NCBI GenBank assembly: GCA_943912265.1
Contig: CALTTS010000009.1
Location: forward strand, 62,001 to 126,000
Length of the DNA stretch: 64,000 bases
Reading direction: 5' to 3'
From: an uncultured Xanthomonas sp.
GTDB taxonomy: Bacteria; Pseudomonadota; Gammaproteobacteria; Xanthomonadales; Xanthomonadaceae
The position numbers and the translations under genes were made by a program. Below are positions 27,736 through 35,212 of this stretch, in pieces (within the stretch, counting starts at the first letter, position 1; every line of letters starts with the position of its first letter). Under the pieces are notes generated by a model. That model was not told the origin of the DNA, did no database searches, and worked only from the letters and a program-made list of their open reading frames with translations.

Positions 27736-29100
27736 TCAGTAGGCGAACGCCTCGAACACCGGGTCCACGCGCCCGCCCCATGCGCCGGCGAACAGGTCGA
27801 GCTTGACGTCGGCCGGCGTGCGTCCGCTGCCGGCAATCTCCAGCAGCGGTGCGAGGTAGCCGGTTTCGTCGGCGCCGGATGCATCGCGGCGGGCTCGGCG
27901 GCGCAGGCCGTCGAGCGAAATTTCCAGCGCGCGCGCGGACAGTTCGCGCACGGTCTCGTTGCGGAATGGCAAGGCCAGCGCCTGCCTGGGCACGCCGTCG
28001 CGCAACGCGTGGCGCTCGGCCAAGGTGAAATCCCTGACCAGATCCCAAGCGGCATCCAGCGCAGTGGCGTCGTACAGCAGCCCCACCCAGAACGCCGGCA
28101 GCGCGTACAGGCGGTCGGCGGTGCCGGCGTCGGCGCCGCGCATTTCCAGATACTTCTTCAGTCGCACTTCCGGGAACGCGGTGGTCATGTGATCGGACCA
28201 GTCGCGCAGGGTCGGCAGCACGCCCGGCAACGCCGGCAGCCGGCCGGCGAGGAAGGCCTTGAAGTCCTGGCCGCTGGCATCGACGTACACGCCGTCGCGG
28301 TAGCTGAAATACATCGGCACGTCGAGCAGGTAGTCGACGTAGCGCTCGTAGCCGAAGCCGTCCTCGAACACGAAATCGAGCATGCCGGTGCGGTCGGCGT
28401 CGGTATCCGTCCAGATGTGCGAACGGTACGAGCGGTAGCCGTTGGGCTTACCTTCGGTGAACGGCGAATCGGCGAACAGCGCGGTTGCAATCGGCTGCAA
28501 GGCCAGCGACACGCGGAACTTCTTCACCATGTCCGCTTCGCTGGCGTAATCCAGGTTGACCTGCACCGTGCAGGTGCGGGTCATCATGTCCAGGCCGAGC
28601 GAGCCGACCTTGGGCATGTAGTCGCGCATGATGCGGTAACGGCCCTTGGGCATCCACGGCATGTCCGCGCGCGCCCACTTGGGCTGGAAGCCCATGCCGA
28701 GGAACCCGAGGCCGAGCTCGCCGCCGACCGCCTTCACCTCGTCGAGATGGGCGAGGATCTCGGCGCGCGTGGCGTGGACGTCCGCCACCGCCGCGCCGGA
28801 CAGTTCCAGCTGGCCGGCCGGTTCCAGCGTCACCGAGGCGCCGTCGCGCAGCAGCGCGATCACCCGGCCGTCCTCCTCCACCGGCTGCCAGCCGAAGCGG
28901 ACCAGGCCGCCCAGCAGGGCCTCGATGCCGCGCGCGCCGTCGAACGCGGGCGGCCGCAGGTCGTCGCGGCGGAACACGAACTTCTCGTGCTCGGTGCCGA
29001 TGCGCCAGTCGGCGGCGGGTTTTTCACCCGAAGCGAGCACGTCCACCAGTTGCCGGCGGTCGGTGATCGGCGTGTCGGCGACGTGGCTGGGGCTGGACAA
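27736..29100 (-). CDS. gshA: Glutamate-cysteine ligase, plant/proteobacterial type
   Basis: The enzyme joins glutamate and cysteine, the first step of glutathione synthesis. The protein (~455 residues) belongs to the GCS2-like type of plants and alpha-proteobacteria and xanthomonads, not the E. coli type. Typical segments are WRIGTEHEKFVFR, SVTLEPAGQLELSGA, MGFQPKWARADMPWMPKGRY, MTRTCTVQVNLDY and SYRSHIWTDTDADRTGML. No ATG lies near the N-terminus. TTG at 29100 (then SSPSH) is chosen because homologues begin MSSPS, as I recall. Another TTG at 29133 is possible, and a TATAGT hexamer sits just upstream of both. It supplies the glutathione used by the nearby formaldehyde operon. Confidence 0.9.
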   Translation of the reverse strand: MSSPSHVADTPITDRRQLVDVLASGEKPAADWRIGTEHEKFVFRRDDLRPPAFDGARGIEALLGGLVRFGWQPVEEDGRVIALLRDGASVTLEPAGQLELSGAAVADVHATRAEILAHLDEVKAVGGELGLGFLGMGFQPKWARADMPWMPKGRYRIMRDYMPKVGSLGLDMMTRTCTVQVNLDYASEADMVKKFRVSLALQPIATALFADSPFTEGKPNGYRSYRSHIWTDTDADRTGMLDFVFEDGFGYERYVDYLLDVPMYFSYRDGVYVDASGQDFKAFLAGRLPALPGVLPTLRDWSDHMTTAFPEVRLKKYLEMRGADAGTADRLYALPAFWVGLLYDATALDAAWDLVRDFTLAERHALRDGVPRQALALPFRNETVRELSARALEISLDGLRRRARRDASGADETGYLAPLLEIAGSGRTPADVKLDLFAGAWGGRVDPVFEAFAY

Positions 29101-29150
29101 GGGCGCGCTCGCGAAAAGACGGCGGACCGGCAACCGGTTCCGGGGTGCGC

Positions 29151-29156
29151 ACTATA
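29151..29156 (-). promoter_or_regulatory. -10 hexamer TATAGT of gshA
   Basis: TATAGT on the minus strand, 50 nt before the TTG at 29100 and 17 nt before the alternative TTG at 29133. This favours the downstream start, which leaves room for a leader. Confidence 0.4.
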
Positions 29157-29295
29157 GCCCGTGGCCCCCGCGGCCGGCGTCCGCCACGGGGCACGACTGT
29201 GTTCCACCAACCGGCGCGAACCCGTGCCGGCGCGGGCGCGATGGCAACTGCGAATCATCCCGTCACGGCGCCGTCCCGATTGTTAGCATTCCCGC

Positions 29296-30009
29296 ATGTC
29301 ACGCCACCTCTACCACCCCAGCCGCCATCCCGAAATCCACCGCACCGACCGCGTGGGCTGGCTGCGCGCGGCCGTGCTCGGCGCCAACGACGGCATCGTG
29401 TCGGTGGCCGGCATCGTGGTCGGCGTCGCCAGCGCCGGCGCGCCGGCCGCCACCGTGCTGATGACCGGCCTGGCCGGCACCGTGGCCGGCGCGATGTCGA
29501 TGGCCGCCGGCGAGTACGTCTCGGTGAAATCGCAGGCCGACACCGAACAGGCCGACCTCGACACCGAGCGCCGGGAACTGGCCGAGGACCCGCACGCCGA
29601 GCTGGCCGAGCTGGAGAACATCTACGTGCACCGCGGCCTGGACCGCGCGCTGGCGCGGCAGGTGGCCGAGCAGCTGACCGCGCACGACGCGCTGGCCGCG
29701 CATGCGCGCGACGAACTGGGCATCTCGCACGCGCTCGCCGCCCGGCCGCTGCAGGCCGCCCTGGCTTCCGCCGCGGCCTTCAGCACCGGCGCGACATTGC
29801 CGATCGTCTCGACCCTGCTTGCGCCGGCCGCGCACGTGGACGTGGTCACTACCGCCACGACGGTGGTCGGCCTGACCGTCTCCGGCGCGCTGGCCGCCTA
29901 TGCCGGCGGCGCGCCGATCCTGCGCGGCGCACTGCGGGTGGCGTTCTGGGGCGCACTGGCGATGGCGGCCTCGGCCGGCCTGGGCCACCTGTTCCAGGTG
30001 CGGGTCTGA
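29296..30009 (+). CDS. VIT1/CCC1-family iron/manganese transporter
   Basis: A 237-residue inner-membrane protein of the VIT1/CCC1 family, which moves Fe2+ or Mn2+ in exchange for protons. It begins with the family pattern HPEIHRTDRVGWLRAAVLGANDGIVS. Then comes the first membrane span, AGAMSMAAGEYVSVKSQADTE, a Glu-rich metal-binding cytosolic helix region (about 80-125) and three more spans in the C-terminal half. The length is typical (~230). It is divergent from gshA, with TTAGCAT about 8 nt before the ATG as a possible -10 that would again give a very short leader. Metal specificity cannot be told. Confidence 0.9.
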   Translation: MSRHLYHPSRHPEIHRTDRVGWLRAAVLGANDGIVSVAGIVVGVASAGAPAATVLMTGLAGTVAGAMSMAAGEYVSVKSQADTEQADLDTERRELAEDPHAELAELENIYVHRGLDRALARQVAEQLTAHDALAAHARDELGISHALAARPLQAALASAAAFSTGATLPIVSTLLAPAAHVDVVTTATTVVGLTVSGALAAYAGGAPILRGALRVAFWGALAMAASAGLGHLFQVRV

Positions 30010-30016
30010 GCCGGAC

Positions 30017-30604
30017 TCAGGCGCCGGTCTTGCCGCCGGCGGGGAATTCGCGCCGCAGCCAGTCGTCGATCAGGCGCTTCTCGAAACGCAGCGGGTCGCT
30101 GTCGTCCAGCCGGGCGGCACCCTGCAGGAAACCCGGGTCGGCGAGCCTGCGCTCGCCCTGCGCCAGCACCGCGCCATCGGCGCCGTGCAGCGCGAACCGC
30201 AGGGTGATGCGCGGCGGGTAGAGGTCGCGGACGATGCGCACGTCGTTGGCGCGCGGGCCGTGCCAGGCCTCGTAGTTGCCGGCGCGGCGGATGTCGGTGA
30301 GGGTCACGTCCAGGCTTTGCCCGGGCGCCAGCCGCGCGGCCGCGCGCTGGCGCAGGTAGCGGGCCAGCTGCGCCACCCAGTCGCCGCGTTCGGCCTCCCA
30401 GCGGTTGCCGCTGAAGCGGATCTCGGAGAACTGCGCCGGATCGGTCCAGGCCACGCTCACCGGCCCGTCCGCCGGCAGCGCGCGCGGCGCGGCCGGGTCG
30501 GTGACGGTCCTCGTGTCGGCCGCGGCCGGCGCTGCCACGCTGACCAGCAGCAGGCCCGCCAGCAGCAGGCGCAGCGATGCGGACGGCACGAACCGGGTTT
30601 TCAT
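30017..30604 (-). CDS. DUF3016 periplasmic protein
   Basis: A 195-residue precursor with a clear signal peptide (MKTRFVPSASLRLLLAGLLL..., cleavage near APAAA-DTRTV). The mature part matches the DUF3016 family as I recall it: PVSVAWTDPAQFSEIRFSGN, then RYLRQRAAARLAPGQSLDVT, and YPPRITLRFALHGADG. The role of the family is unknown; it is periplasmic or exported in gamma-proteobacteria. ATG 30604 follows a GAGG ribosome-binding site, and TAGATT (minus strand, 30640-30645) fits a -10 box. It converges with the VIT gene (7-bp gap). Confidence 0.82.
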   Translation of the reverse strand: MKTRFVPSASLRLLLAGLLLVSVAAPAAADTRTVTDPAAPRALPADGPVSVAWTDPAQFSEIRFSGNRWEAERGDWVAQLARYLRQRAAARLAPGQSLDVTLTDIRRAGNYEAWHGPRANDVRIVRDLYPPRITLRFALHGADGAVLAQGERRLADPGFLQGAARLDDSDPLRFEKRLIDDWLRREFPAGGKTGA

Positions 30605-30687
30605 GGCGGGCCTCGGATGTACGCGGGTGGACTGGGCCGAATCTAGGCGCCCGCCGCGGCCGCCGCAATGCGCCGCGCGCCGCGCCC

Positions 30688-31290
30688 TCAGACCAGCTTC
30701 AGCCAGCCGCCGACCACGCCGAGGGCTTCCTCCAGCCCCTGCTTGGACTCGCCGGAGAACACCTGCACGCTGACCGCGTCGCCGAAGGCGGTGGCCAGGT
30801 CGCGCCGGACCTTCTGCAGGGTCTGCGCCTGCTGGCCGCGGCCGAGCTTGTCGGCCTTGGTCAGCAGCGCGTGCGCCGGCAGGCCGCGCTGCGCGGCATA
30901 GGCCAGCATCTGCATGTCGTAGTCCTTCAGCGGGTGGCGGATGTCCATCACCACCACCAGCCCGGCCAGTGCCTGGCGGGTGCGGAAATAGTGGTCGATG
31001 AACCCCTGCCAGTGCACCTGCATGTCCTGCGGCACCTTGGCGTAACCGTAGCCGGGCAGGTCCACCAGATGGCGCTCGGGCCGGACCTGGAAATACACCA
31101 GCTGCTGGGTGCGGCCGGGCGTCTTGGACACGCGGGCCAGCGCGTTCTGCCGGGTCAGCGCGTTCAGCGCGCTGGACTTGCCGGCATTGGAGCGGCCGGC
31201 GAAGGCCACTTCGATGCCCTCGTCGGGCGGGAGCTGGCGGGCGTCGTGCGCCGAGCACAGGTATTTCGCGGTTTCGAGCGGATTGAGCAT
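30688..31290 (-). CDS. engB: Ribosome biogenesis GTP-binding protein EngB (YihA/YsxC)
   Basis: A 200-residue essential-type GTPase that acts in 50S subunit assembly. All G motifs are present: G1 GRSNAGKSS, G2 region SKTPGRTQQL, G3 DLPGYGYAKV, G4 TKADKLGRGQ, and a G5-like FSGESKQG. The length equals the family norm (~200). ATG 31290 is chosen because the family begins about here (MLNPLETAKYL, with the conserved xenophilic ...AHDARQLPPDEG segment following); longer in-frame starts upstream give Arg-rich sequence. It is divergent from the dsbA genes. Confidence 0.95.
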   Translation of the reverse strand: MLNPLETAKYLCSAHDARQLPPDEGIEVAFAGRSNAGKSSALNALTRQNALARVSKTPGRTQQLVYFQVRPERHLVDLPGYGYAKVPQDMQVHWQGFIDHYFRTRQALAGLVVVMDIRHPLKDYDMQMLAYAAQRGLPAHALLTKADKLGRGQQAQTLQKVRRDLATAFGDAVSVQVFSGESKQGLEEALGVVGGWLKLV

Positions 31291-31525
31291 GGCGTCAGGA
31301 TCGCACACCGCGCCTGCCGCCGCCCGTGCCGGGCGTTGCGGCCGGCGGAAACCGGCGCGTCCGATCGGCCGCGTCGCCCGCAGCCGCGCGGCGCGCCTTC
31401 GGACGTCTCCCTCGCCCCGCACCGGCATACTGAACGTGCCGGTGCGGCCACGGCCGAAGCCGCGTTGACCCATAATCAGACTTGGCCGGCCCGTCCGGCC
31501 ACCGCCCACCGGAGCCCGATCGACG

Positions 31526-32203
31526 ATGAATCCCCGCGTTTCCGCGTGCCTGTCGCGCCTGCTGTCCGCCGCTTTCGCCCTGTTCCTGCCGCTGGCCGCC
31601 GCGGCCGCCGAACCCGCGCCGCCGGTCGCCGGCAGCGACTACACCGTCATCGCCACGCCCAGAACCTGGACCGCGCCGGTTGCCGGCACGGTCGAGGTGG
31701 CCGAGGCCTTCGGCTACGTCTGCCCGCATTGCGCGCACTTCGAGCCGGTGCTGCAGGCCTGGAAGAAAAAGCAGCCGGCCACCGTGCGCCTGGTGACCGT
31801 GCCGGCGCCGTTCGGCGGCTACTGGCTGCCGTATGCGCGGGTCTATTTCGCCGCCGAGAAGCTCGGCGTGCTGCCGCGGGTGCACGACGCGCTGTTCGAC
31901 GCGCTGCACGTCAAGGGCACGCTGCCGCTGCAGAACCCCTCGCCGGACGAGCTGGCCACGTTCTTCGCCGGCTACGGCGTGGACCGGCAGACGTTCGTCG
32001 CCGTGCTGCGCGGCCCGGAGGTGGACGCCCGGCTCGCGCAGGCGCGCGATTTCCTCGGCAACGCCGGCGTGGACAGCACGCCGTCGATGATCGTGGCCGG
32101 CAAGTACCTGGTCACCGTCGAGGGCGGCTTCGACCGGATGCTGCGCACGGTGGACTGGCTGGTCGCGCGCGAGCGCGGCGCGGCGAAGAAGGCCGCCCGC
32201 TGA
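31526..32203 (+). CDS. dsbA: Thiol:disulfide interchange protein DsbA, CPHC type
   Basis: A 225-residue periplasmic oxidase with a signal peptide (about 28 residues ending AAAAA). The thioredoxin-like domain with helical insert has active site CPHC (C66, C69) in GYVCPHCAHF and the cis-proline loop in VDSTPSMIV. CPHC is the standard DsbA motif for a strongly oxidising enzyme that introduces disulfides into exported proteins, re-oxidised by DsbB. The ATG has GGAG 13 nt upstream, and CATAAT at 31471-31476 is a plausible -10. It is followed after 81 bp by a second, lipoprotein DsbA. Confidence 0.92.
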   Translation: MNPRVSACLSRLLSAAFALFLPLAAAAAEPAPPVAGSDYTVIATPRTWTAPVAGTVEVAEAFGYVCPHCAHFEPVLQAWKKKQPATVRLVTVPAPFGGYWLPYARVYFAAEKLGVLPRVHDALFDALHVKGTLPLQNPSPDELATFFAGYGVDRQTFVAVLRGPEVDARLAQARDFLGNAGVDSTPSMIVAGKYLVTVEGGFDRMLRTVDWLVARERGAAKKAAR

Positions 32204-32245
32204 ACCGCAACGCACCCTTGCCCCTCGGGAAAGGCCGGTTGCGGC

Positions 32246-32251
32246 CATAAT
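32246..32251 (+). promoter_or_regulatory. -10 hexamer CATAAT of the second dsbA-like gene
   Basis: CATAAT 33 nt before the start codon, within the 81-bp gap between the two dsbA genes. It suggests the second gene has its own promoter. Confidence 0.4.
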
Positions 32252-32284
32252 CCCGGTTTCGATCCCGTCGCCGGAGCCCTGCCG

Positions 32285-33085
32285 ATGAAGACACGCCATG
32301 CGCTGACCCTCGCCCTTCTGCTGCCCGTGCTGGCCGCCTGCGCCGCCAAGGACGGCAGTGCCGACGTGGCCGCGTCCGCCGCCGCGCCGGCCGCCACCGC
32401 GGCGCAGGCCGAAGCTCCCGCCACCGATACGCCCGCGCCGGCCGAAACGGCCGCGCCCGAGCAGCCGGCCGCCGCGGCGGCGCAGGCGGCCGTGCCGCCG
32501 CAGGGCCCGGCCCCGGTCGAAGGCGTGGACTACGTGACCATTCCGGGCGGGCAGCCCTACGACCCGCTGGCCGGCAAGGTCGAGGTGGTGGAGATGTTCA
32601 ACTACATCTGCCCGGCCTGTAACGCCTTCGACGGCCAGTTCCACGCCTGGGCCGCCAGGCAGCCGGCGTACGTGCGCGTGACCTACGTGCCGGCGCAGTT
32701 CCGCCCGGACTTCACCGTCTACGCGCGCGCCTACTTCGCCGCCGAGTCGCTGGGGCTGGTCGGCAAGACCCACGAGGCCGTCTACAAGGCCGTGCACCTG
32801 GACCGCACCCTGCCCGGCGAAGGCCAGAGCATCGACCCGCAGAAGATCGCCGAGTTCTACGCCAGGTACGGCGTGACCGCCAAGCAGTTCACCGACGCGA
32901 TGAACAGCTTCGCGGTGGCCGGCAAGATGAACAAGGCCAACCAGTTCGCGATGCGCAGCCAGATCGAAGGCACGCCGACGATCATCGTCGACGGCAAGTA
33001 CCGGGTGAAGGGCCGCAGCTGGGACGACATGCTGCGCATCGCCGACCACCTGGTGGCACGGGAGCACGCGGGCGCGGCGCAGTAA
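32285..33085 (+). CDS. DsbA-like lipoprotein, CPAC type
   Basis: A 266-residue DsbA paralogue. The N-terminus MKTRHALTLALLLPVLAACA has a lipobox (LAAC), so it should be a lipid-anchored periplasmic protein. A ~55-residue Ala/Pro/Glu-rich linker (about 25-80) separates the anchor from the thioredoxin domain. The active site is CPAC (C109, C112) in NYICPACNAF, unlike CPHC in the neighbour, and the cis-Pro loop is IEGTPTIIV. The changed dipeptide usually shifts redox potential, so the two may divide substrates or oxidase/isomerase roles. GGAG precedes the ATG. Confidence 0.9.
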   Translation: MKTRHALTLALLLPVLAACAAKDGSADVAASAAAPAATAAQAEAPATDTPAPAETAAPEQPAAAAAQAAVPPQGPAPVEGVDYVTIPGGQPYDPLAGKVEVVEMFNYICPACNAFDGQFHAWAARQPAYVRVTYVPAQFRPDFTVYARAYFAAESLGLVGKTHEAVYKAVHLDRTLPGEGQSIDPQKIAEFYARYGVTAKQFTDAMNSFAVAGKMNKANQFAMRSQIEGTPTIIVDGKYRVKGRSWDDMLRIADHLVAREHAGAAQ

Positions 33086-33107
33086 CGCCGCCCCCACGCC
33101 ACCGCAC

Positions 33108-33896
33108 ATGGACGCAACGCCGGCTCCGCGCGAAGCACCGCCTGCGCGCACGCTGAAGCTGCTCAGCGCCAACATCCAAGCCGGCTCGGTCACCCGCCGC
33201 TACAGCGACTACGTCACCCGCAGCTGGTCCTACGCGCTGCCCTCGGAGGTCAAGCGCCGCAGCCTGGACGTGATCGCGCGGCTGGCCAGCCGGCACGACA
33301 TCGTCGGCCTGCAGGAAAGCGACCCGGGCAGCCTGCGCTCGGGCTTCACCAACCAGACCCACTACCTGGCCGAGCACGGCGGTTTCGACTACTGGAGCCA
33401 CCAGCCCAACCGCAACGTCGGCGGCGTGGCCTCCAGCGCCAACGGGCTGCTCAGCAAGCTCGAGCCGACCGAAGTGCTGGACCATCCGCTGCCCGGGCGG
33501 ATCAAGGGCCGCGGCGTGCTGCTGGCGCGCTTCGGCGGCGGCGACGACGGCCTGACCGTGGCCATCGCCCACCTCTCCCTCGGCGCCAACTCGCGCAAGG
33601 CGCAGCTGGCCTACATCGCCGAACTGCTCTCGCAGTACCCGCACGCGGTGCTGATGGGCGACTTCAACTGCCCCTGGGACGTGCCGGAAATGGACGTGCT
33701 GTTCCGCCACACCCGGCTGCGCCCGCCGGTGCGCCCGGTGCTCACCTTCCCGAGCTGGGGGCCGGAGCGGGCCATCGACCACATCCTGGTCAGCGAGGGC
33801 ATGGACTACCGCAACGTGCATGCCGTGCGCGCGGCGCGTTCGGACCACCTGGCGCTGGCGCTGGAACTGCAGGTGCCGCCCCGGGCGTTGCGCTGA
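33108..33896 (+). CDS. Endonuclease/exonuclease/phosphatase family protein
   Basis: A 262-residue protein with the EEP fold (DNase I/AP endonuclease/phosphatase superfamily). Catalytic motifs: Asn in LSANIQAGS, Glu in VGLQESD, Asp and Asn in MGDFNCPWD, Asp-His in RAIDHILV, and the final SDHLALAL. There is no signal peptide, so it is predicted to be cytosolic. Substrates in this superfamily range from nucleic acids to phospholipids and inositol phosphates, and the sequence does not decide which. It starts 22 bp after the dsbA-like lipoprotein gene and is probably co-transcribed. Confidence 0.88.
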   Translation: MDATPAPREAPPARTLKLLSANIQAGSVTRRYSDYVTRSWSYALPSEVKRRSLDVIARLASRHDIVGLQESDPGSLRSGFTNQTHYLAEHGGFDYWSHQPNRNVGGVASSANGLLSKLEPTEVLDHPLPGRIKGRGVLLARFGGGDDGLTVAIAHLSLGANSRKAQLAYIAELLSQYPHAVLMGDFNCPWDVPEMDVLFRHTRLRPPVRPVLTFPSWGPERAIDHILVSEGMDYRNVHAVRAARSDHLALALELQVPPRALR

Positions 33897-33922
33897 TCCG
33901 CGCCCGGCGGCCCCGGCACCGC

Positions 33923-33928
33923 TAGAAT
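33923..33928 (+). promoter_or_regulatory. -10 hexamer TAGAAT of the HDOD gene
   Basis: GCTAGAATCC lies 58 nt before the ATG at 33987. Confidence 0.45.
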
Positions 33929-33986
33929 CCACGCCGGCAACGCCGGGGAAAGGCCTCCGCGGCGGCCTTTCCCGGAAACCCTCGCG

Positions 33987-35060
33987 ATGATCGCAGTGCT
34001 GCTCCTGATCGCCGGCCTCGGCGTGCTGCTCGGCCTTGCCCTGGCGGCATGGAGCCGCCGCCGGTCCGCGCCGCGGCAACGTCCGCGCGCGCGCGGCCCG
34101 CAACCGCCCGCCGCCGAAGCGCCCGTGCCCGTGCCGTACCTGCGCACCGAGGCCGCGCCCGCCCCGATGCCGCCGCCTGACGCCGGCGAGCGCCGCCTGT
34201 TCGCGCTCGCGGCCCCGGCGGCGGGCGCGCCGCTCGCGGCCGGCGACGAGGCCCTGCTGGCCGAAGTGCGGGCCACGCTCGACGATCCGGCCGGTTCCGC
34301 CGGGCGCATGCCGCGCCGGCCGCAGCTGCTGCCGCAGCTGATGCAGACCCTCAACGACCCGGCCGCCGACAGCACCGCCATCGCCGCGCTGATCGCCCGC
34401 GACCCGGCGCTGTCGGTCAACCTGCTGCGCATCGCCAACAGCCCGCTGTACCGGCTGCAGTCGCTGCCGGTGGAGAGCGTCGAACGGGCGGTGACCATCC
34501 TCGGCACCGACGGCATCCGCCAGATCATCGCCACCGCGCTGCTGCAGCCGATGCTGGGCGGCAGCGGCGGCACCTTCGGCCCGCTGCCCGCCCTGGTCTG
34601 GGAACACGCGCAGCTGGCGGCGGTGGCGGCCGCCGAACACGCGCGCCGGCAGTCGCGCAACGACGCCTTCGCCGGCCAGCTGCTCGGCCTGCTGCGCGGC
34701 CTCGGCGCGATGACCGTGGTGCAGGCCCTGCGCGACGCCGGCGAACGCCAGCCCGGGCCGGCGCCATCGGCCGCAGCCGCCGCGCGGCTGGTGCACGAGC
34801 GCGCCGACGCGACCGCCCGGCGGATCGCGGCCGAATGGGAGCTGTCCGAACGCATCCTCGCCGCGCTCGATGAGCAGGGCGCCGCCTCGCCGCGCACCCC
34901 GCTGGGGCGGGCACTGCGCTACGGCCGCCATGCCGCCGCGCTGGCGCTGCTGGCACGGCAGGGCGCGCTGCCCGCCGAGCAGGCACGGGCGCAGCTGGCC
35001 GAAGTGGAGGCCGACGCCCGGCTCGACGACGCCGTCTGGCAGCGCCTGACTGCGGCCTGA
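33987..35060 (+). CDS. Membrane-anchored HDOD-domain protein
   Basis: A 357-residue protein with a single N-terminal membrane span (MIAVLLLIAGLGVLLGLALA) and a basic Pro-rich linker (about 25-60). An HDOD domain follows (about 105-300), visible in LPQLMQTLNDPAADSTAIAA, IARDPALSVNLLRIANSPLY and VERAVTILGTDGIRQII. HDOD domains lack nuclease or phosphodiesterase activity as a rule and act in signalling, often near cyclic-di-GMP systems; xanthomonad HDOD proteins have been tied to virulence and motility control. The mode of action here is unknown. Confidence 0.85.
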   Translation: MIAVLLLIAGLGVLLGLALAAWSRRRSAPRQRPRARGPQPPAAEAPVPVPYLRTEAAPAPMPPPDAGERRLFALAAPAAGAPLAAGDEALLAEVRATLDDPAGSAGRMPRRPQLLPQLMQTLNDPAADSTAIAALIARDPALSVNLLRIANSPLYRLQSLPVESVERAVTILGTDGIRQIIATALLQPMLGGSGGTFGPLPALVWEHAQLAAVAAAEHARRQSRNDAFAGQLLGLLRGLGAMTVVQALRDAGERQPGPAPSAAAAARLVHERADATARRIAAEWELSERILAALDEQGAASPRTPLGRALRYGRHAAALALLARQGALPAEQARAQLAEVEADARLDDAVWQRLTAA

Positions 35061-35212
35061 GCCGGCACCGCGCGTACCGCCGTCCGCCGCTGCCCCGCGC
35101 GGCGACGGCTGCTAAGGTGTCCGCCTCGACCCGTGCCGGCCGCGGCGGTGCGCCCGCGACGGGCACCCGCCTGCCGACGCGGCACGGGCCGGCCCACCAC
35201 CGCCCGCCGCCC

